From NCBI RefSeq assembly GCF_014385435.1, contig NZ_JACSUD010000001.1, positions 310,001-374,000 on the forward strand: a stretch of 64,000 nucleotides of DNA, in the 5' to 3' direction. The DNA comes from Alloprevotella sp. Lung230. GTDB lineage: Bacteria; Bacteroidota; Bacteroidia; Bacteroidales; Bacteroidaceae. Numbering within the stretch: position 1 is the stretch's first letter; every line of letters starts with the position of its first letter. Below, in pieces: positions 1 to 9,344 of the stretch. The notes beneath the pieces are model-generated. The model saw nothing but the letters and a program-made list of their open reading frames with translations. It made no database searches and was not told where the DNA came from. The position numbers and the translations under genes were made by a program.

Positions 1-3000
1 GTAGTTGATGCCCAATTCGCGGAAGAGGCGGAAGGCTTTGAGCTGCGAGGGGATGAGTTTTTTGAACGGCTCAAAGGTTTTCATACCAGGGTTGTAGGCA
101 TAGGCAAAGTTGAACTTCCAGTGGTCGTCATATTCCCAGTCGGTGGTGTGGCCCGTGGTGTGACGGGTGGCCTTGGCATAGCCGAAGGTAAAGTTGGCCA
201 AGTCGTAGGGCATGGGCATGCCTCGGGTGACGCGGTTGAAGCGGAGGCCCGAGATGGAGAAATTCTTGTTGACCACCACCTTGTGGGTGATGTTGCGCAG
301 GGAGTCGCGCTCGGCCCGCGTGGTGAGGGCGCTCATGGCGTCGCTCATTTCCATGTCGGTGTCGAGCGGATTGTAGCGCGGGACAACGCGTTCTTTGGAA
401 TAGGAATAGTAGACAGGGGCCGAGAGTTTGAGCTTCTCGGGGAAGAACTTGCCGGCCTCCACCTGTGTCGTGACGGAATACTGGTAGAGGTCGTCATCGC
501 GGCGTTGGCTCACGGTCTCTTCCAGTCCGCCGAAGCCGTTGGTCTCGATGTGGCCGCCGAGGTTGATGGTGGCCAAATCGGAGAGTTGGACGTTGAGTTG
601 GCTCTGTGCCGCCCATCCGCCCTTGTTGGAGAAGTCTTGTAGTCGGAGTTCGTTGGCCCAGACTTCCACACTCTGCACGGTGCGTGAGTTGTTGCGCACA
701 CCGATCATGATGGTTTTGATTTCGCCCAGCGAGGGGTTGCCCTGCACGCTGATTTTGTTCTTCGGACGATTGCGGTCGTATTCGCTGTAGAGTTTGCTGA
801 AAGTAGTGAGTCCGAGCGACTTCTGGTGATTGCGGTTTTTCTTGGTGTGGGTGAGGAGGTCGAGGTCGATGTCAATCATGTTTTCCTCCGGCCACACGGC
901 TCTGCGCCCACTCTCGCCCGCATATTTGTCGTTTTCGGGGGTGAGGATGAGCGGAATTTCGTATTCGTAGAAGTTGTTCTTGTAGTCCGATCCCAAGCGG
1001 AGGAAGAGGCTCATCTGGCCGTTGCTCAGGTTCTTGTCGCCGGGCAGTGCGTTGGCGTGGACGAAGAGTTGAAGATGCTTGTAGCGACGTAGGTCGAGTT
1101 GCGTGTTCTTGTAGACGGCACGGGCATCGCCGCTGGCCAAATCTTTGACGGTGAGCGCGAGTGCCTGTTCGTTGTTTTCCATCACCTGCTCCTGCCCCGG
1201 TTCGAGGGAGCGGCTGATGCCGGGGGGCAGGACATAGTTGACGGGGCTCTTCTCGTTGTTCTCCTCAAAATTGACCGCACTCACGGCCAGACTGCCCGAA
1301 GTGGTGGGGGCAGCACCGGCATAAAGCCCTTGCTGATAGCCGCGCCATTCACCGCGCACAAGGTTGAGCGTGGCAAAGCGCAACACCGTGGGACGGTCGA
1401 AGCCGGTCATGAACATGCGCATGAAGCGGATGGAAGAGAAGTCACTGATGTTGCCCACCTTCTGCTGATATTCGCGCAAGGGGATGCGGAAGAGATACCA
1501 TTTGGTCTCCACCTTGTTGCCGTCGCGCGTCTTGGGGTGGGTGGTGCGCATATCGACGATGTAGTTCTTGCCCACCACCATTTCGGCCGGGTCGATGCGC
1601 ACGCGGTATTGATAGTACTTCTCGTACTCGTTGAGCGTGTAGTCCTGATTGATGTCCTCGACATCGGGCGTAGTCTTATAGGCCGTGGCGTAGCTTTCGG
1701 GGCTGTCTTCGGCAGCCACGGAGTTGCCGTTCGGGTTATTGATGTACTTGTAGCGGTCGAGGATGGACGTCTGTCGGCGGTCCCAATCCGAGCCGCGATA
1801 GTAGTGGTACTTGTCGGCCGAAGGGCTTTGCAGCAGCGAGTCGTAGACTTCAGGGCGCACCACGCCCTGCACCTGCGAGAGGAATTGGGCATAAGCGCCA
1901 AAGGTGCGCTCGTCCTCCGAGGTCAATCCGTTGAACCCCACATCTTGACGGCGGCGACTGCCGGCACTCGTGTTGAAGGCATAAGTCACAGAGTTTTGTG
2001 TGGGCACACGTCCCCAGGCGGTCGTGGTGTACTTGGAGGCGTCGTTGTCGAGGGGGAGACCGCTTTCGTAGAACTTCTTGCCATCTTTGAGCACGTCCTC
2101 CGAGATTTCACCAAGGTTGAAGTAGAGGTCGCCCGTGAACGAAGGTTGCTGACCATTGCGTTCGGTGAAGGGGTCCATCATCCAAAACTCCACATACTCA
2201 ATGTTGGCGGCCTCAAAGTCCGACGTTTCGAGTTTGCGCATCATGCCGCCCCAGCGGCGGGTGGGGTTGGGGAGGCGTCCGTTGCGGTCGAGACCGGGGT
2301 CGAGGTTGTAAGGGCCGCGTTCGTCGGGATAGAAGGCCAGGTTGAGCACGGAGAGGGTGGAAGCCTCCCGATAGTTGATGCTCTTGTTGGGGTAGAGGTC
2401 CGACATGTAGACTTCCCGCACCCAAGGGTCGGAAAGTTGGCGGAGGTCGTTTTTGATGTGGCCGGGGGTGAGCGACGAACTACGGCGCGTGAAGAGTGGG
2501 TCGATGTAGTACCAGGCAAGGAGGGCGCGGTTGTAGCCATAGCGCACGTCGTTGTTCAAGCGCGACTCCGGAAAGAGAGCAGGCGTGGAAGAAATGCTCC
2601 ACTGCTGCGGTTGCGACACGTCGACCACCGACTTCGAGTTTTCAAAGTCGTCAATGTAGGAGGCGTTACCCTGCGCCCCGGTGTTCTTGCCGGCAATGAG
2701 TTGTGCAAACTCGGCGGTGAAGTTGATGCTCGAAGGCGCGGTGGCGTGGATGAAGGGGATGCGGTCGATGAGGTTGGTGAGCCACTGACTTTGCTTTTTC
2801 CACGCCACGTTGAGCCCCCAGATGGTGTTGTTGAGGGGTTCGCTGCCCATGGCCACTTTGTTGGTGAGGGGCTGTTCGTCGAGGTGCATGACGGAGCCGC
2901 CCACCTGGAAGTCGCGGGAGAAGTCGTATTGGAAGTTGAGGCCCAACATCGTCTTGCGCTGCATGCCGTAGTCGGTGTTCGATTCGAGCGAGCAGTTGAT

Positions 3001-5166
3001 GGGCGTGCCGGCATCAAGGATACTCTTGTTGAGGATTTTGACGATGCCCGAATAGTAGTCGACGGTGTAGTCCGAGCCTTCGGTGAGGCGCTGTCCTCCG
3101 GCCGTCACCACCACGCTGCCCTGTGGGATGTTGGTAGCACCGAGTTGGATTTCATCGTTTTTCGTGGCCTTGTACTGCCCCGTGATGACAAACTTGTTGT
3201 GCTCCGCAATCTGTCGGGCGATGGTGTGGGTGGAGTCGTAAAGTTCGGTGTAGGCGTAACGTTTCGCTACAGCGGCATCACCGATGACCTTGGCCAGATG
3301 GCGGCCGAAAGGTTCGACCACGGGGAAATAGACGCGGCCGTTGTTGGAGTCGATGGTGTAGCCCTCGACAAAGTCAAAATAGCCGTTGGGGCGGCGCTTG
3401 TTGCTGTTGTCCAGTTCGTCCAGTCCCATGAGGCTCAATAGCTTCTTGTCCTTGAGCGTGGGTTCGGGGAGATAAGAGAGGTAGACGCCGCTCGTGTCGG
3501 AGAGGAGTTTCACATCGAGGCGGAAGCGCTCTTTCTGAATCGAGGTTGCCCCGAGCGAATAGACGTTGCGCATCATCAAGTGCCAGTTGCGCATCTGCGG
3601 GGTGCAGGCGGTGTTCTTGAGCGTCTTCACCAGCAGCGCCTGCGTATTGTCCTTGCGGTCGGTGGAAAATTCGCCCACCTGATAGGTCCGCCCGCGATAG
3701 GTGTACTCAAACGCCACGGCCAGCACTTGGTCCGTTTGGAGCGAGGAGCGAAGCGAAATGTAGCCCAACGCCGGGTTCAACCGATATTCCGAAGCGGTGA
3801 GGAGGCGGGCGTTTTCCAGTTTTTCGTAGTCCTCGCCGCCCACCAAGCCCATACCGTCGAGCGTGGCCGACGTTTGTGAAATCTCGCGGTTGTTGCCAAG
3901 GTTGGCCACCACGGTGGAATACTCCGTGTTGGCCTCGTTCGCGAGTTGCTGCGTTGTCCCGGCCGTCCAGAGCGAAGTGTTGAAGCGCTTGCTCTCGCCT
4001 AAGTCGGTCAGGCCGACGAGGTTGCGCGTGTTGGACGTGGCGCCGTTCTTGTTGGTCGTCCACACTTCGATGCGGTTGATGACGATGCCCGACAGCACCG
4101 TGGGCAACTGCGTCATCCAGTAGTCGTAGTTGTCGCGGAAGAAGTGGCCGAGGAAGAAGTGGCGGTTTTCATCGTAGTCGGCAGCTGAAAACTCATAGTC
4201 CGTCAGTTGCACGCCGCCCTTCGACTGCACGGACTGGGCCGAACTCTTCTTTTGGGCAATCATCGTTTGGAGTTTGAGGCGGCCGAACTGCATGTCGGCG
4301 CGCACCCCAAAAAGACTCTGTGCACCGCGGATGAGGCCCGAGTTAGTGGACATCGACACGTTGCCGGCCTCGATGAGCTTCACAATCTCATCCTCCTTGC
4401 CTTCGTAGCGCAATTTGAGGCTTTGCGCATCGAAGTTGAACGTGGCTTCGGAGTTGTAGTTGAAGTCCATATTGACCTTGTCGCCCACCTTTCCGTTGAG
4501 TGAGAGGTTCACCTTCTCGTTGAAATCAAAGCCGAAGACGCTACGGTTGCGTTCCGAGAGCGAGGGGTTGTCCGTCCAGCGGTGGTTGGTGCCGATTTTG
4601 AGTTCGGCGCTGCCCTGCGTCTTCACGCGTACCCCGCCCGGGCCGAAGATTTTTTCGGCCGGTCCGAGGTCGAACTTCATGTCGGAGAAGTCGAACTTTT
4701 CCTTTCCTTTATTGGTAAACTCCTCGGTGTTGCGGCGGCGGAAGTAGTCGCGCATGGATTGTCGGATGCCGGCACGACGCACCTCGTCCCCGGCCAGGAA
4801 GTAGGGGACGTAGAGGAAGTCGTTGCCCAGGCGCGTGCCGTAGCGGTAGATGCCTGTGGCCTCATCGTAGACCAAACCGGTGGTGAGATTTTCCGGGTCT
4901 TTCAAGTCGCCCGACTTTCGGGCATCAGTCTGTCCGATGGGGCGCACACGGAAGGGCACAATCGTACTGTCCTCCGGTACAGGCGGAGCAGGTGCAGCCA
5001 CGGTTGCCGCACGTGTCAGGACGGCCGAAGTCGTATCGACGGTGGGTTTGGTCGCAGGCGCGGCCGCCCGATGTGCCGCCTCCTGATGACGGCCGGACGC
5101 AGCAAAGCCCGCTACGCTCAGGAGCGCAACGAGCACCAACAACCAGATGTAGGAGTGACGTTTCAA
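1..5166 (-). CDS. sprA: SprA, outer-membrane translocon of type IX secretion (partial)
   Basis: SprA (Sov in Porphyromonas) is the giant outer-membrane beta-barrel through which type IX secretion cargo leaves the periplasm. The visible part is about 1,722 codons of the N-terminal side; the family is usually about 2,400 residues, so the 3' end lies beyond the window. The frame is open without a stop from 5166 to base 1. The first possible start is TTG at 5164-5166, 7 bases after the ruvA stop; an in-frame TAA lies just upstream. A signal peptide follows at once (KRHSYIWLLVLVALLSVAG), which supports that TTG. Next come a Pro/Ala/Thr-rich stretch and the family-typical segment LVYDEATGIYRYGTRLGNDF. 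Cargo-like proteins with type IX tails occur at 9.3-11.4 kb, so the pathway is probably active. Long plus-strand ORFs over this gene are antisense shadows. Confidence 0.9.
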   Translation of the reverse strand, partial: MKRHSYIWLLVLVALLSVAGFAASGRHQEAAHRAAAPATKPTVDTTSAVLTRAATVAAPAPPVPEDSTIVPFRVRPIGQTDARKSGDLKDPENLTTGLVYDEATGIYRYGTRLGNDFLYVPYFLAGDEVRRAGIRQSMRDYFRRRNTEEFTNKGKEKFDFSDMKFDLGPAEKIFGPGGVRVKTQGSAELKIGTNHRWTDNPSLSERNRSVFGFDFNEKVNLSLNGKVGDKVNMDFNYNSEATFNFDAQSLKLRYEGKEDEIVKLIEAGNVSMSTNSGLIRGAQSLFGVRADMQFGRLKLQTMIAQKKSSAQSVQSKGGVQLTDYEFSAADYDENRHFFLGHFFRDNYDYWMTQLPTVLSGIVINRIEVWTTNKNGATSNTRNLVGLTDLGESKRFNTSLWTAGTTQQLANEANTEYSTVVANLGNNREISQTSATLDGMGLVGGEDYEKLENARLLTASEYRLNPALGYISLRSSLQTDQVLAVAFEYTYRGRTYQVGEFSTDRKDNTQALLVKTLKNTACTPQMRNWHLMMRNVYSLGATSIQKERFRLDVKLLSDTSGVYLSYLPEPTLKDKKLLSLMGLDELDNSNKRRPNGYFDFVEGYTIDSNNGRVYFPVVEPFGRHLAKVIGDAAVAKRYAYTELYDSTHTIARQIAEHNKFVITGQYKATKNDEIQLGATNIPQGSVVVTAGGQRLTEGSDYTVDYYSGIVKILNKSILDAGTPINCSLESNTDYGMQRKTMLGLNFQYDFSRDFQVGGSVMHLDEQPLTNKVAMGSEPLNNTIWGLNVAWKKQSQWLTNLIDRIPFIHATAPSSINFTAEFAQLIAGKNTGAQGNASYIDDFENSKSVVDVSQPQQWSISSTPALFPESRLNNDVRYGYNRALLAWYYIDPLFTRRSSSLTPGHIKNDLRQLSDPWVREVYMSDLYPNKSINYREASTLSVLNLAFYPDERGPYNLDPGLDRNGRLPNPTRRWGGMMRKLETSDFEAANIEYVEFWMMDPFTERNGQQPSFTGDLYFNLGEISEDVLKDGKKFYESGLPLDNDASKYTTTAWGRVPTQNSVTYAFNTSAGSRRRQDVGFNGLTSEDERTFGAYAQFLSQVQGVVRPEVYDSLLQSPSADKYHYYRGSDWDRRQTSILDRYKYINNPNGNSVAAEDSPESYATAYKTTPDVEDINQDYTLNEYEKYYQYRVRIDPAEMVVGKNYIVDMRTTHPKTRDGNKVETKWYLFRIPLREYQQKVGNISDFSSIRFMRMFMTGFDRPTVLRFATLNLVRGEWRGYQQGLYAGAAPTTSGSLAVSAVNFEENNEKSPVNYVLPPGISRSLEPGQEQVMENNEQALALTVKDLASGDARAVYKNTQLDLRRYKHLQLFVHANALPGDKNLSNGQMSLFLRLGSDYKNNFYEYEIPLILTPENDKYAGESGRRAVWPEENMIDIDLDLLTHTKKNRNHQKSLGLTTFSKLYSEYDRNRPKNKISVQGNPSLGEIKTIMIGVRNNSRTVQSVEVWANELRLQDFSNKGGWAAQSQLNVQLSDLATINLGGHIETNGFGGLEETVSQRRDDDLYQYSVTTQVEAGKFFPEKLKLSAPVYYSYSKERVVPRYNPLDTDMEMSDAMSALTTRAERDSLRNITHKVVVNKNFSISGLRFNRVTRGMPMPYDLANFTFGYAKATRHTTGHTTDWEYDDHWKFNFAYAYNPGMKTFEPFKKLIPSQLKAFRLFRELGINY

Positions 5167-5173
5167 GGAGATG

Positions 5174-5785
5174 CTATTTTATTTCTTTCAAACCGCGTTT
5201 GATGATTTGCTGCACATCAAGCCCCGGCTCTTCTTTGAGAATAGCCGCCACCACTTTGCGCACGGCCGCCGGCTGAAAGCCCAGTGTAGAGAGAGCGGAG
5301 ATGGCCTCTTCGGCACGTTCTTTGTCGGCTGTGGCAATACCACCACCGGCCGAGGGGGCCACGTCAATCGTGCCGTTGGAAAGTAATGTCCCGATTTTGT
5401 CCTTCAGATCGAGCACAATGCGCGCAGCGGCTTTCGGCCCGATGCCCTTCACACTTTTGAGCATGGCGGTTTGTTCGCTTTGGATGACCTCTGCCAGTTC
5501 GGCCGGGGCGAAGGCCGAGAGCACCATGCGCGCTGTGGCGCCACCGATGCCGTTGACCGAGGTGAGGGCTTCGAAGAGCGTGCGTTCCTCTTTGGAGAAG
5601 AAACCGAAGAGGTCGTGCGCATCTTCGCGGATGACTTCTTTGACGTAGACTTTGGCGGTCTCTTTGCCTTGCAAGGCGGCAAAGGTGTTGAGCGATATGG
5701 CGAGTTGGTATCCGACTCCGGCGGCTTCGATGACCGCTTCGGTGGGCGAGAGTTCGCCGACGACACCTTTTATATAAGCTATCAT
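5174..5785 (-). CDS. ruvA: Holliday junction branch-migration protein RuvA
   Basis: RuvA forms tetramers that bind Holliday junctions and load the RuvB motor for branch migration in recombinational repair. The 203-residue product starts MIAYIKGVVGELSPTEAVIE, the usual OB-fold opening, and has two helix-hairpin-helix DNA-binding segments (LFEALTSVNGIGGATARMVL and MLKSVKGIGPKAAARIVLDL). A flexible linker follows, then a small C-terminal RuvB-contacting domain ending in EEPGLDVQQIIKRGLKEIK. The length fits the family. The frame is open further upstream to 5986, but MIAYIKG is the family start, so the longer version is rejected. sprA begins 7 bases downstream, so the two are probably cotranscribed; this pairing is common in Bacteroidales as far as I recall. 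Confidence 0.95.
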   Translation of the reverse strand: MIAYIKGVVGELSPTEAVIEAAGVGYQLAISLNTFAALQGKETAKVYVKEVIREDAHDLFGFFSKEERTLFEALTSVNGIGGATARMVLSAFAPAELAEVIQSEQTAMLKSVKGIGPKAAARIVLDLKDKIGTLLSNGTIDVAPSAGGGIATADKERAEEAISALSTLGFQPAAVRKVVAAILKEEPGLDVQQIIKRGLKEIK

Positions 5786-6073
5786 GGGATGAATGTTTGT
5801 TTTTGCAAAGTTCTGATGCGTAGGCGGCAGTCCGTGGGGGTACTGCGAGGAATGCCCAATGCTGAAAGGAACGTCCTCGAAGGGGGCGAATATCGGCCGA
5901 TCGATGCAACACCGCGGCATATGCTTTCTGCCGAGCATTGCCGGGGAGAGCCCTCTGCGCAAAAGCACAATTTCGCGTGCGAGCACAATCCTATGTTATC
6001 TCATAACGCACGCGGCACGCAATTATTGTGTCGCGCGGCCAAAAAGGAGGCTTCGACCCACTTTTTGATGCCT

Positions 6074-6197
6074 TTCCCGAAAAAAATCCACGCCCTTGGA
6101 AGAAAATTTCCATGCCCATGGAGGAATAACGCCACCCTTTGGCGACGAAACGCCAAGGCGTGGCGTTTCGTCGCCACGCCGCGGAAAAATTTTGGCG
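6074..6197. repeat. Palindrome-rich intergenic block between ruvA and tlpA-like gene
   Basis: The 604-base gap 5786-6389 separates divergent genes and holds no convincing ORF. Its middle is a run of nested inverted repeats: a CCATG-CCCATGG-type palindrome near 6109-6122, then a perfect 15-bp stem at 6140-6154 and 6162-6176 (arms TGGCGACGAAACGCC and GGCGTTTCGTCGCCA, 7-base loop), embedded in further GGCGT/ACGCC and GGAAAATTT/AAATTTTCC copies. It may be a terminator-like or REP-like element. No function can be assigned. The rest of the gap shows nothing except the promoter at 6337-6366. Confidence 0.6.
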
Positions 6198-6336
6198 ACA
6201 GAGAACACTGAAACACTGCACGTTACGGATTTCACGCACGGCAGAGAGCAGCCGAGGGGCACGGCAGAGGGCGGACAAAGCCCCTCTCCCGGTGCACGCG
6301 GCACACTGAAAAGGCGTGTATTCTCCGGCCTGCGCT

Positions 6337-6366
6337 TTGCAGTTTCGCCATTTTGTCGTACTTTTG
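6337..6366 (+). promoter_or_regulatory. Bacteroidota-type promoter for the 6390 cluster
   Basis: TTG at 6337-6339 and TACTTTTG at 6359-6366 are separated by 19 bases, matching the Bacteroidota -33/-7 consensus (TTG, TAnnTTTG). Transcription would start near 6372, giving a leader of about 18 bases before the ATG at 6390. Confidence 0.7.
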
Positions 6367-6389
6367 CCCTCACATTATAAATCAACGAG

Positions 6390-6881
6390 ATGAACAAGTT
6401 ATTTTTATCCTTCTGCTTGTTGCTGGTCAGTTTTGCGGCCGGCGCACAAGAACGTCTGCCCCAAGTCGTCCTCAAAGACATGGGCGGAAAGAGCGTACAA
6501 ACCGACACGATTTCCAACGGTGGAAAACCGATGGTCATTGCTTTTTTTGCCACCTGGTGTAAGCCCTGCAACCGCGAACTCAAAGCCATTGACGAGGTCT
6601 ACGACGAATGGCAACGCGAAACCGGAGTGCGGCTCGTGGCCGTTTCTATTGATCAGGCGCAGAACATCAATAAGGTGAAGCCCTTGGTCGACCAAAACGG
6701 CTGGCGCTATGATGTGTTGCTCGATCCCAATGGAGAATTGCGCCGCGCGTTGGGCATTCAAATGATTCCCTTTACGGTGTTGCTCGATGGAAAAGGCAAC
6801 ATCGTCTACAAGCACAACGGCTATACCGATGGTGCGGAAGTAGAACTTTATGAAAAGGTGAAAGAAGCTGCCGGCAAATAA
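6390..6881 (+). CDS. TlpA-like thiol-disulfide oxidoreductase (thioredoxin fold)
   Basis: This is a periplasmic thioredoxin-family protein of 163 residues, probably reducing or isomerising disulfides in exported proteins. A signal peptide (MNKLFLSFCLLLVSFAAGAQ) precedes one AhpC/TSA-thioredoxin domain. The redox motif is WCKPC with cysteines at 57 and 60, and the usual cis-proline follows in IQMIPFTVLLDGKGNI. The length fits TlpA/ResA proteins without an extra domain. It heads a same-strand run with the barrel protein at 6885 (3-base gap) and the two Omp28-like CxxC proteins further on, which suggests a shared role in folding or maturing envelope proteins; that link is inference. A good promoter lies at 6337-6366. 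The partner substrate is unknown. Confidence 0.85.
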   Translation: MNKLFLSFCLLLVSFAAGAQERLPQVVLKDMGGKSVQTDTISNGGKPMVIAFFATWCKPCNRELKAIDEVYDEWQRETGVRLVAVSIDQAQNINKVKPLVDQNGWRYDVLLDPNGELRRALGIQMIPFTVLLDGKGNIVYKHNGYTDGAEVELYEKVKEAAGK

Positions 6882-6884
6882 CCT

Positions 6885-8516
6885 ATGAAAAAATGGATGA
6901 TGATAGGGCTGGTCTCAAGCATGGGGAACACTTTCCTTTGTGCGCAAGAGCCGTCCGATAAACTACGCCTTTCCGGAAGTTTGCAGAGTGATGTGTTGCT
7001 GCCTGAAAAAGACAAGGCTACAGGAGCGGAGGCTTCCAACGGCCGATTGCTGACGAATACTTATCTTGACTTGAAAGCCACGAGCCGCCATCTGGAGGCC
7101 GGAGCAAGATTGGAGTATTTGCAACACCCACTGCCGGGATATGAACCCGACTTCAAAGGCTGGGGCGTGCCTTATGCTTATCTGAAAGGACGTTATAAGG
7201 AGGCAGAATTGACCTTGGGCAGTTTTTATGAACAGTTTGGCTCGGGCTTCATTCTTCGTTCCTACGAAGAGCGCAGTCTGGGTATCGACAATTCGTTGCA
7301 AGGTGCTCACTTGGCCTATCGGCCTTGGGTGGGGGTTGCCGTAAAGGCGCTCACCGGTCGTCAACGTCGATATTGGCAGCACAACGATAGTTGGCTGACG
7401 GGTGGCGATGTGGAATGGAATGTCGATGAGTGGTTCAAAGCGCTCCAACAGCATCACACCTACGCCACACTGGGGGTTTCTTATGTCCATAAATACGAGA
7501 AAGACGAAGTGGTCATGACCGACCCGACCCACCGCCTGCGTCTTCCGCACAACGTCAATGCTTTCGATGTGCGGCTGCGCGTGCAACACCGTTCGTTGAA
7601 CGTGTTGGCGGAGATGGCCATGAAAACACAAGACCCTTCACGCGACAACGGCTACATTTACCGAAACGGCTACGTGGCCATGCTCTCCGGATCCTACTCC
7701 AAACGCGGAATGAGCCTGCTTCTGCAAGCCAAACGCAGCACGAACATGGGTTTTCGCAGCCGTAGAGGGATGGAAGGTACTTCCTCCTTCATCAACCACC
7801 TGCCGGCTTTCACGATGGAACATACTTACACGCTGGCGGCTCTCTATCCCTATGCCACACGTCCCGAAGGTGAGTGGGCATATCAAGCGGCGGCGGCCTA
7901 CACCTTCCCCAAAGGCTCGCTGCTGGGCGGCAGGTATGGCACAACGGCCAAAGTAAACTTTTCGCACGTTCATGCGGTGCGTAAGAACACTGTCGGCGGT
8001 AGCGGCACCGATGGCTATGGCAGTCCGTTTTGGGCTTGGGGGCCGTCCACTTACTACCAAGACATTGATGTGCAACTGGAGAAGCGGCTTGGCAAAGACA
8101 CAAAGCTCAACTTAATGTACATGAACCAACGCTACAACCAAACTGTTCTCGAAGGTCATGGCGGTATGCTGAACTCGCATATCTTTGTGGCCGATGTGAA
8201 GCAAAAGTTGTCGGCCAAAACCACGCTGCGCATGGAGGCTCAGTATCTCGCTTCGAGAGACGGCGACAAGGATTGGGTGTTCGGATTGGCGGAATTGTCG
8301 CTCGCTCCGCATTGGATGTTCACCATGAGCGACCTTTACAACCACGGCAACACCCGTGTGCATTATTATCAAGGCTTCGTGACTTACAGCGGTGGAGCGC
8401 ACCGATTGCAACTGGGGTATGGCCGCACTCGTGCCGGCTTTAACTGCTCGGGCGGTGTTTGTCGTTACATTCCGGCCACCAAAGGGCTGACGCTCTCTTA
8501 CAACTATAACTTCTGA
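6885..8516 (+). CDS. DUF6029-like outer-membrane beta-barrel protein
   Basis: The 543-residue protein has a short signal peptide (MKKWMMIGLVSSMGNTFLCA) followed by a long run of alternating amphipathic strands rich in aromatic residues, as in outer-membrane barrels. It ends in aromatic strand residues (SYNYNF), the usual barrel-insertion signal. The segment GSFYEQFGSGFILRSYEERS resembles the DUF6029 family of Bacteroidota, as far as I recall. Function is unknown. It starts 3 bases after the tlpA-like stop and is followed after 5 bases by the Omp28-like lipoprotein, so the three are almost certainly one operon. I see no TonB box or plug domain, so it is not a TonB-dependent receptor. Confidence 0.75.
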   Translation: MKKWMMIGLVSSMGNTFLCAQEPSDKLRLSGSLQSDVLLPEKDKATGAEASNGRLLTNTYLDLKATSRHLEAGARLEYLQHPLPGYEPDFKGWGVPYAYLKGRYKEAELTLGSFYEQFGSGFILRSYEERSLGIDNSLQGAHLAYRPWVGVAVKALTGRQRRYWQHNDSWLTGGDVEWNVDEWFKALQQHHTYATLGVSYVHKYEKDEVVMTDPTHRLRLPHNVNAFDVRLRVQHRSLNVLAEMAMKTQDPSRDNGYIYRNGYVAMLSGSYSKRGMSLLLQAKRSTNMGFRSRRGMEGTSSFINHLPAFTMEHTYTLAALYPYATRPEGEWAYQAAAAYTFPKGSLLGGRYGTTAKVNFSHVHAVRKNTVGGSGTDGYGSPFWAWGPSTYYQDIDVQLEKRLGKDTKLNLMYMNQRYNQTVLEGHGGMLNSHIFVADVKQKLSAKTTLRMEAQYLASRDGDKDWVFGLAELSLAPHWMFTMSDLYNHGNTRVHYYQGFVTYSGGAHRLQLGYGRTRAGFNCSGGVCRYIPATKGLTLSYNYNF

Positions 8517-8521
8517 CTGAA

Positions 8522-9310
8522 ATGAAAAGTTTATATTTTGCCCTTTGGGCAGCCGTGCTGCTTCTGACTGGCTGTGACCCCGTTGCAGCCGACCGGCGTC
8601 TTATCGAAGTGCCTGCTGCTACCATTCAACGCAATGTGCTGATTGAAGACTTCACGGGGCAGCGTTGCATTTTCTGTCCCGAAGCCACCGAGGTCATTAC
8701 GCAACTACAAGCCCGCTACACGGCCGATCAACTGATTGCCGTTGCCATCCATGCAGGTCCGCTCGCCATCAAAGCAGTGCCTGGTTTTGTGGGATTGCGC
8801 ACGGAAGTGGGCGACGCTTACTACAAGCAGTGGGCAGTGCCGAATGTGCCGAAAGCCATCATCAACCGCCGAGGCGGTGTGCTTGCCAAAGAGGATTGGG
8901 CAGGGCGTATCTATGATGAGTTTGCTCGAAAAACAACGGTTGGCATTGCCTTGAACTGCCAATATGATGCCGACACGCGTCGGGTGGAAATCGAAACCCA
9001 AACGACCACTTTGAACGGCGAGGTAAAGGGACGGCTGCAACTTTGGTTGGTGGAAGACGGCATCGTGGCCCCACAACTCTTTCCCCATAATAAAACGGAG
9101 AAAAATTACGTCCACAATCATGTGTTACGAGCAGCCGTCAATGGCGATTGGGGTACGGAACTGACACTTTCTCCTCATCAAGCGCAGAAAGAACGTACCT
9201 CCTACACGCTCCCTGTCGACATCGTGCCTGAAAAAGCTTGGGTGGTGGCTTTCGTTTATAATGACGACGGGGTGCTGCAAGCCGTTCGGAAAAAGATAGC
9301 TCTTTCCTAA
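8522..9310 (+). CDS. Omp28-like lipoprotein with thioredoxin CxxC motif
   Basis: This 262-residue predicted lipoprotein has a lipobox LTGC with the cysteine at residue 18. The body resembles Omp28-related proteins: IEDFTGQRCIFCPEATEVI carries a thioredoxin-like CIFC motif (Cys 49 and 52), and later IAVAIHAGPLAI and PNVPKAIINRR fit the fold. Omp28 of Porphyromonas is a surface protein of unclear role; the CxxC suggests redox or metal binding, which is inference. It lies in the operon with the TlpA-like and barrel proteins. A second, longer Omp28-like protein sits at 10059. It has no type IX tail, and a lipid anchor would replace that need. Confidence 0.8.
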   Translation: MKSLYFALWAAVLLLTGCDPVAADRRLIEVPAATIQRNVLIEDFTGQRCIFCPEATEVITQLQARYTADQLIAVAIHAGPLAIKAVPGFVGLRTEVGDAYYKQWAVPNVPKAIINRRGGVLAKEDWAGRIYDEFARKTTVGIALNCQYDADTRRVEIETQTTTLNGEVKGRLQLWLVEDGIVAPQLFPHNKTEKNYVHNHVLRAAVNGDWGTELTLSPHQAQKERTSYTLPVDIVPEKAWVVAFVYNDDGVLQAVRKKIALS

Positions 9311-9344
9311 ATACATTACAAATACAAACATTAAAATACTGAAC

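Noticed and set aside
1099-3441. 780-codon plus-strand ORF over sprA
   Set aside because: It is antisense to the conserved SprA frame, has no domain, and its openness follows from the codon bias of sprA.
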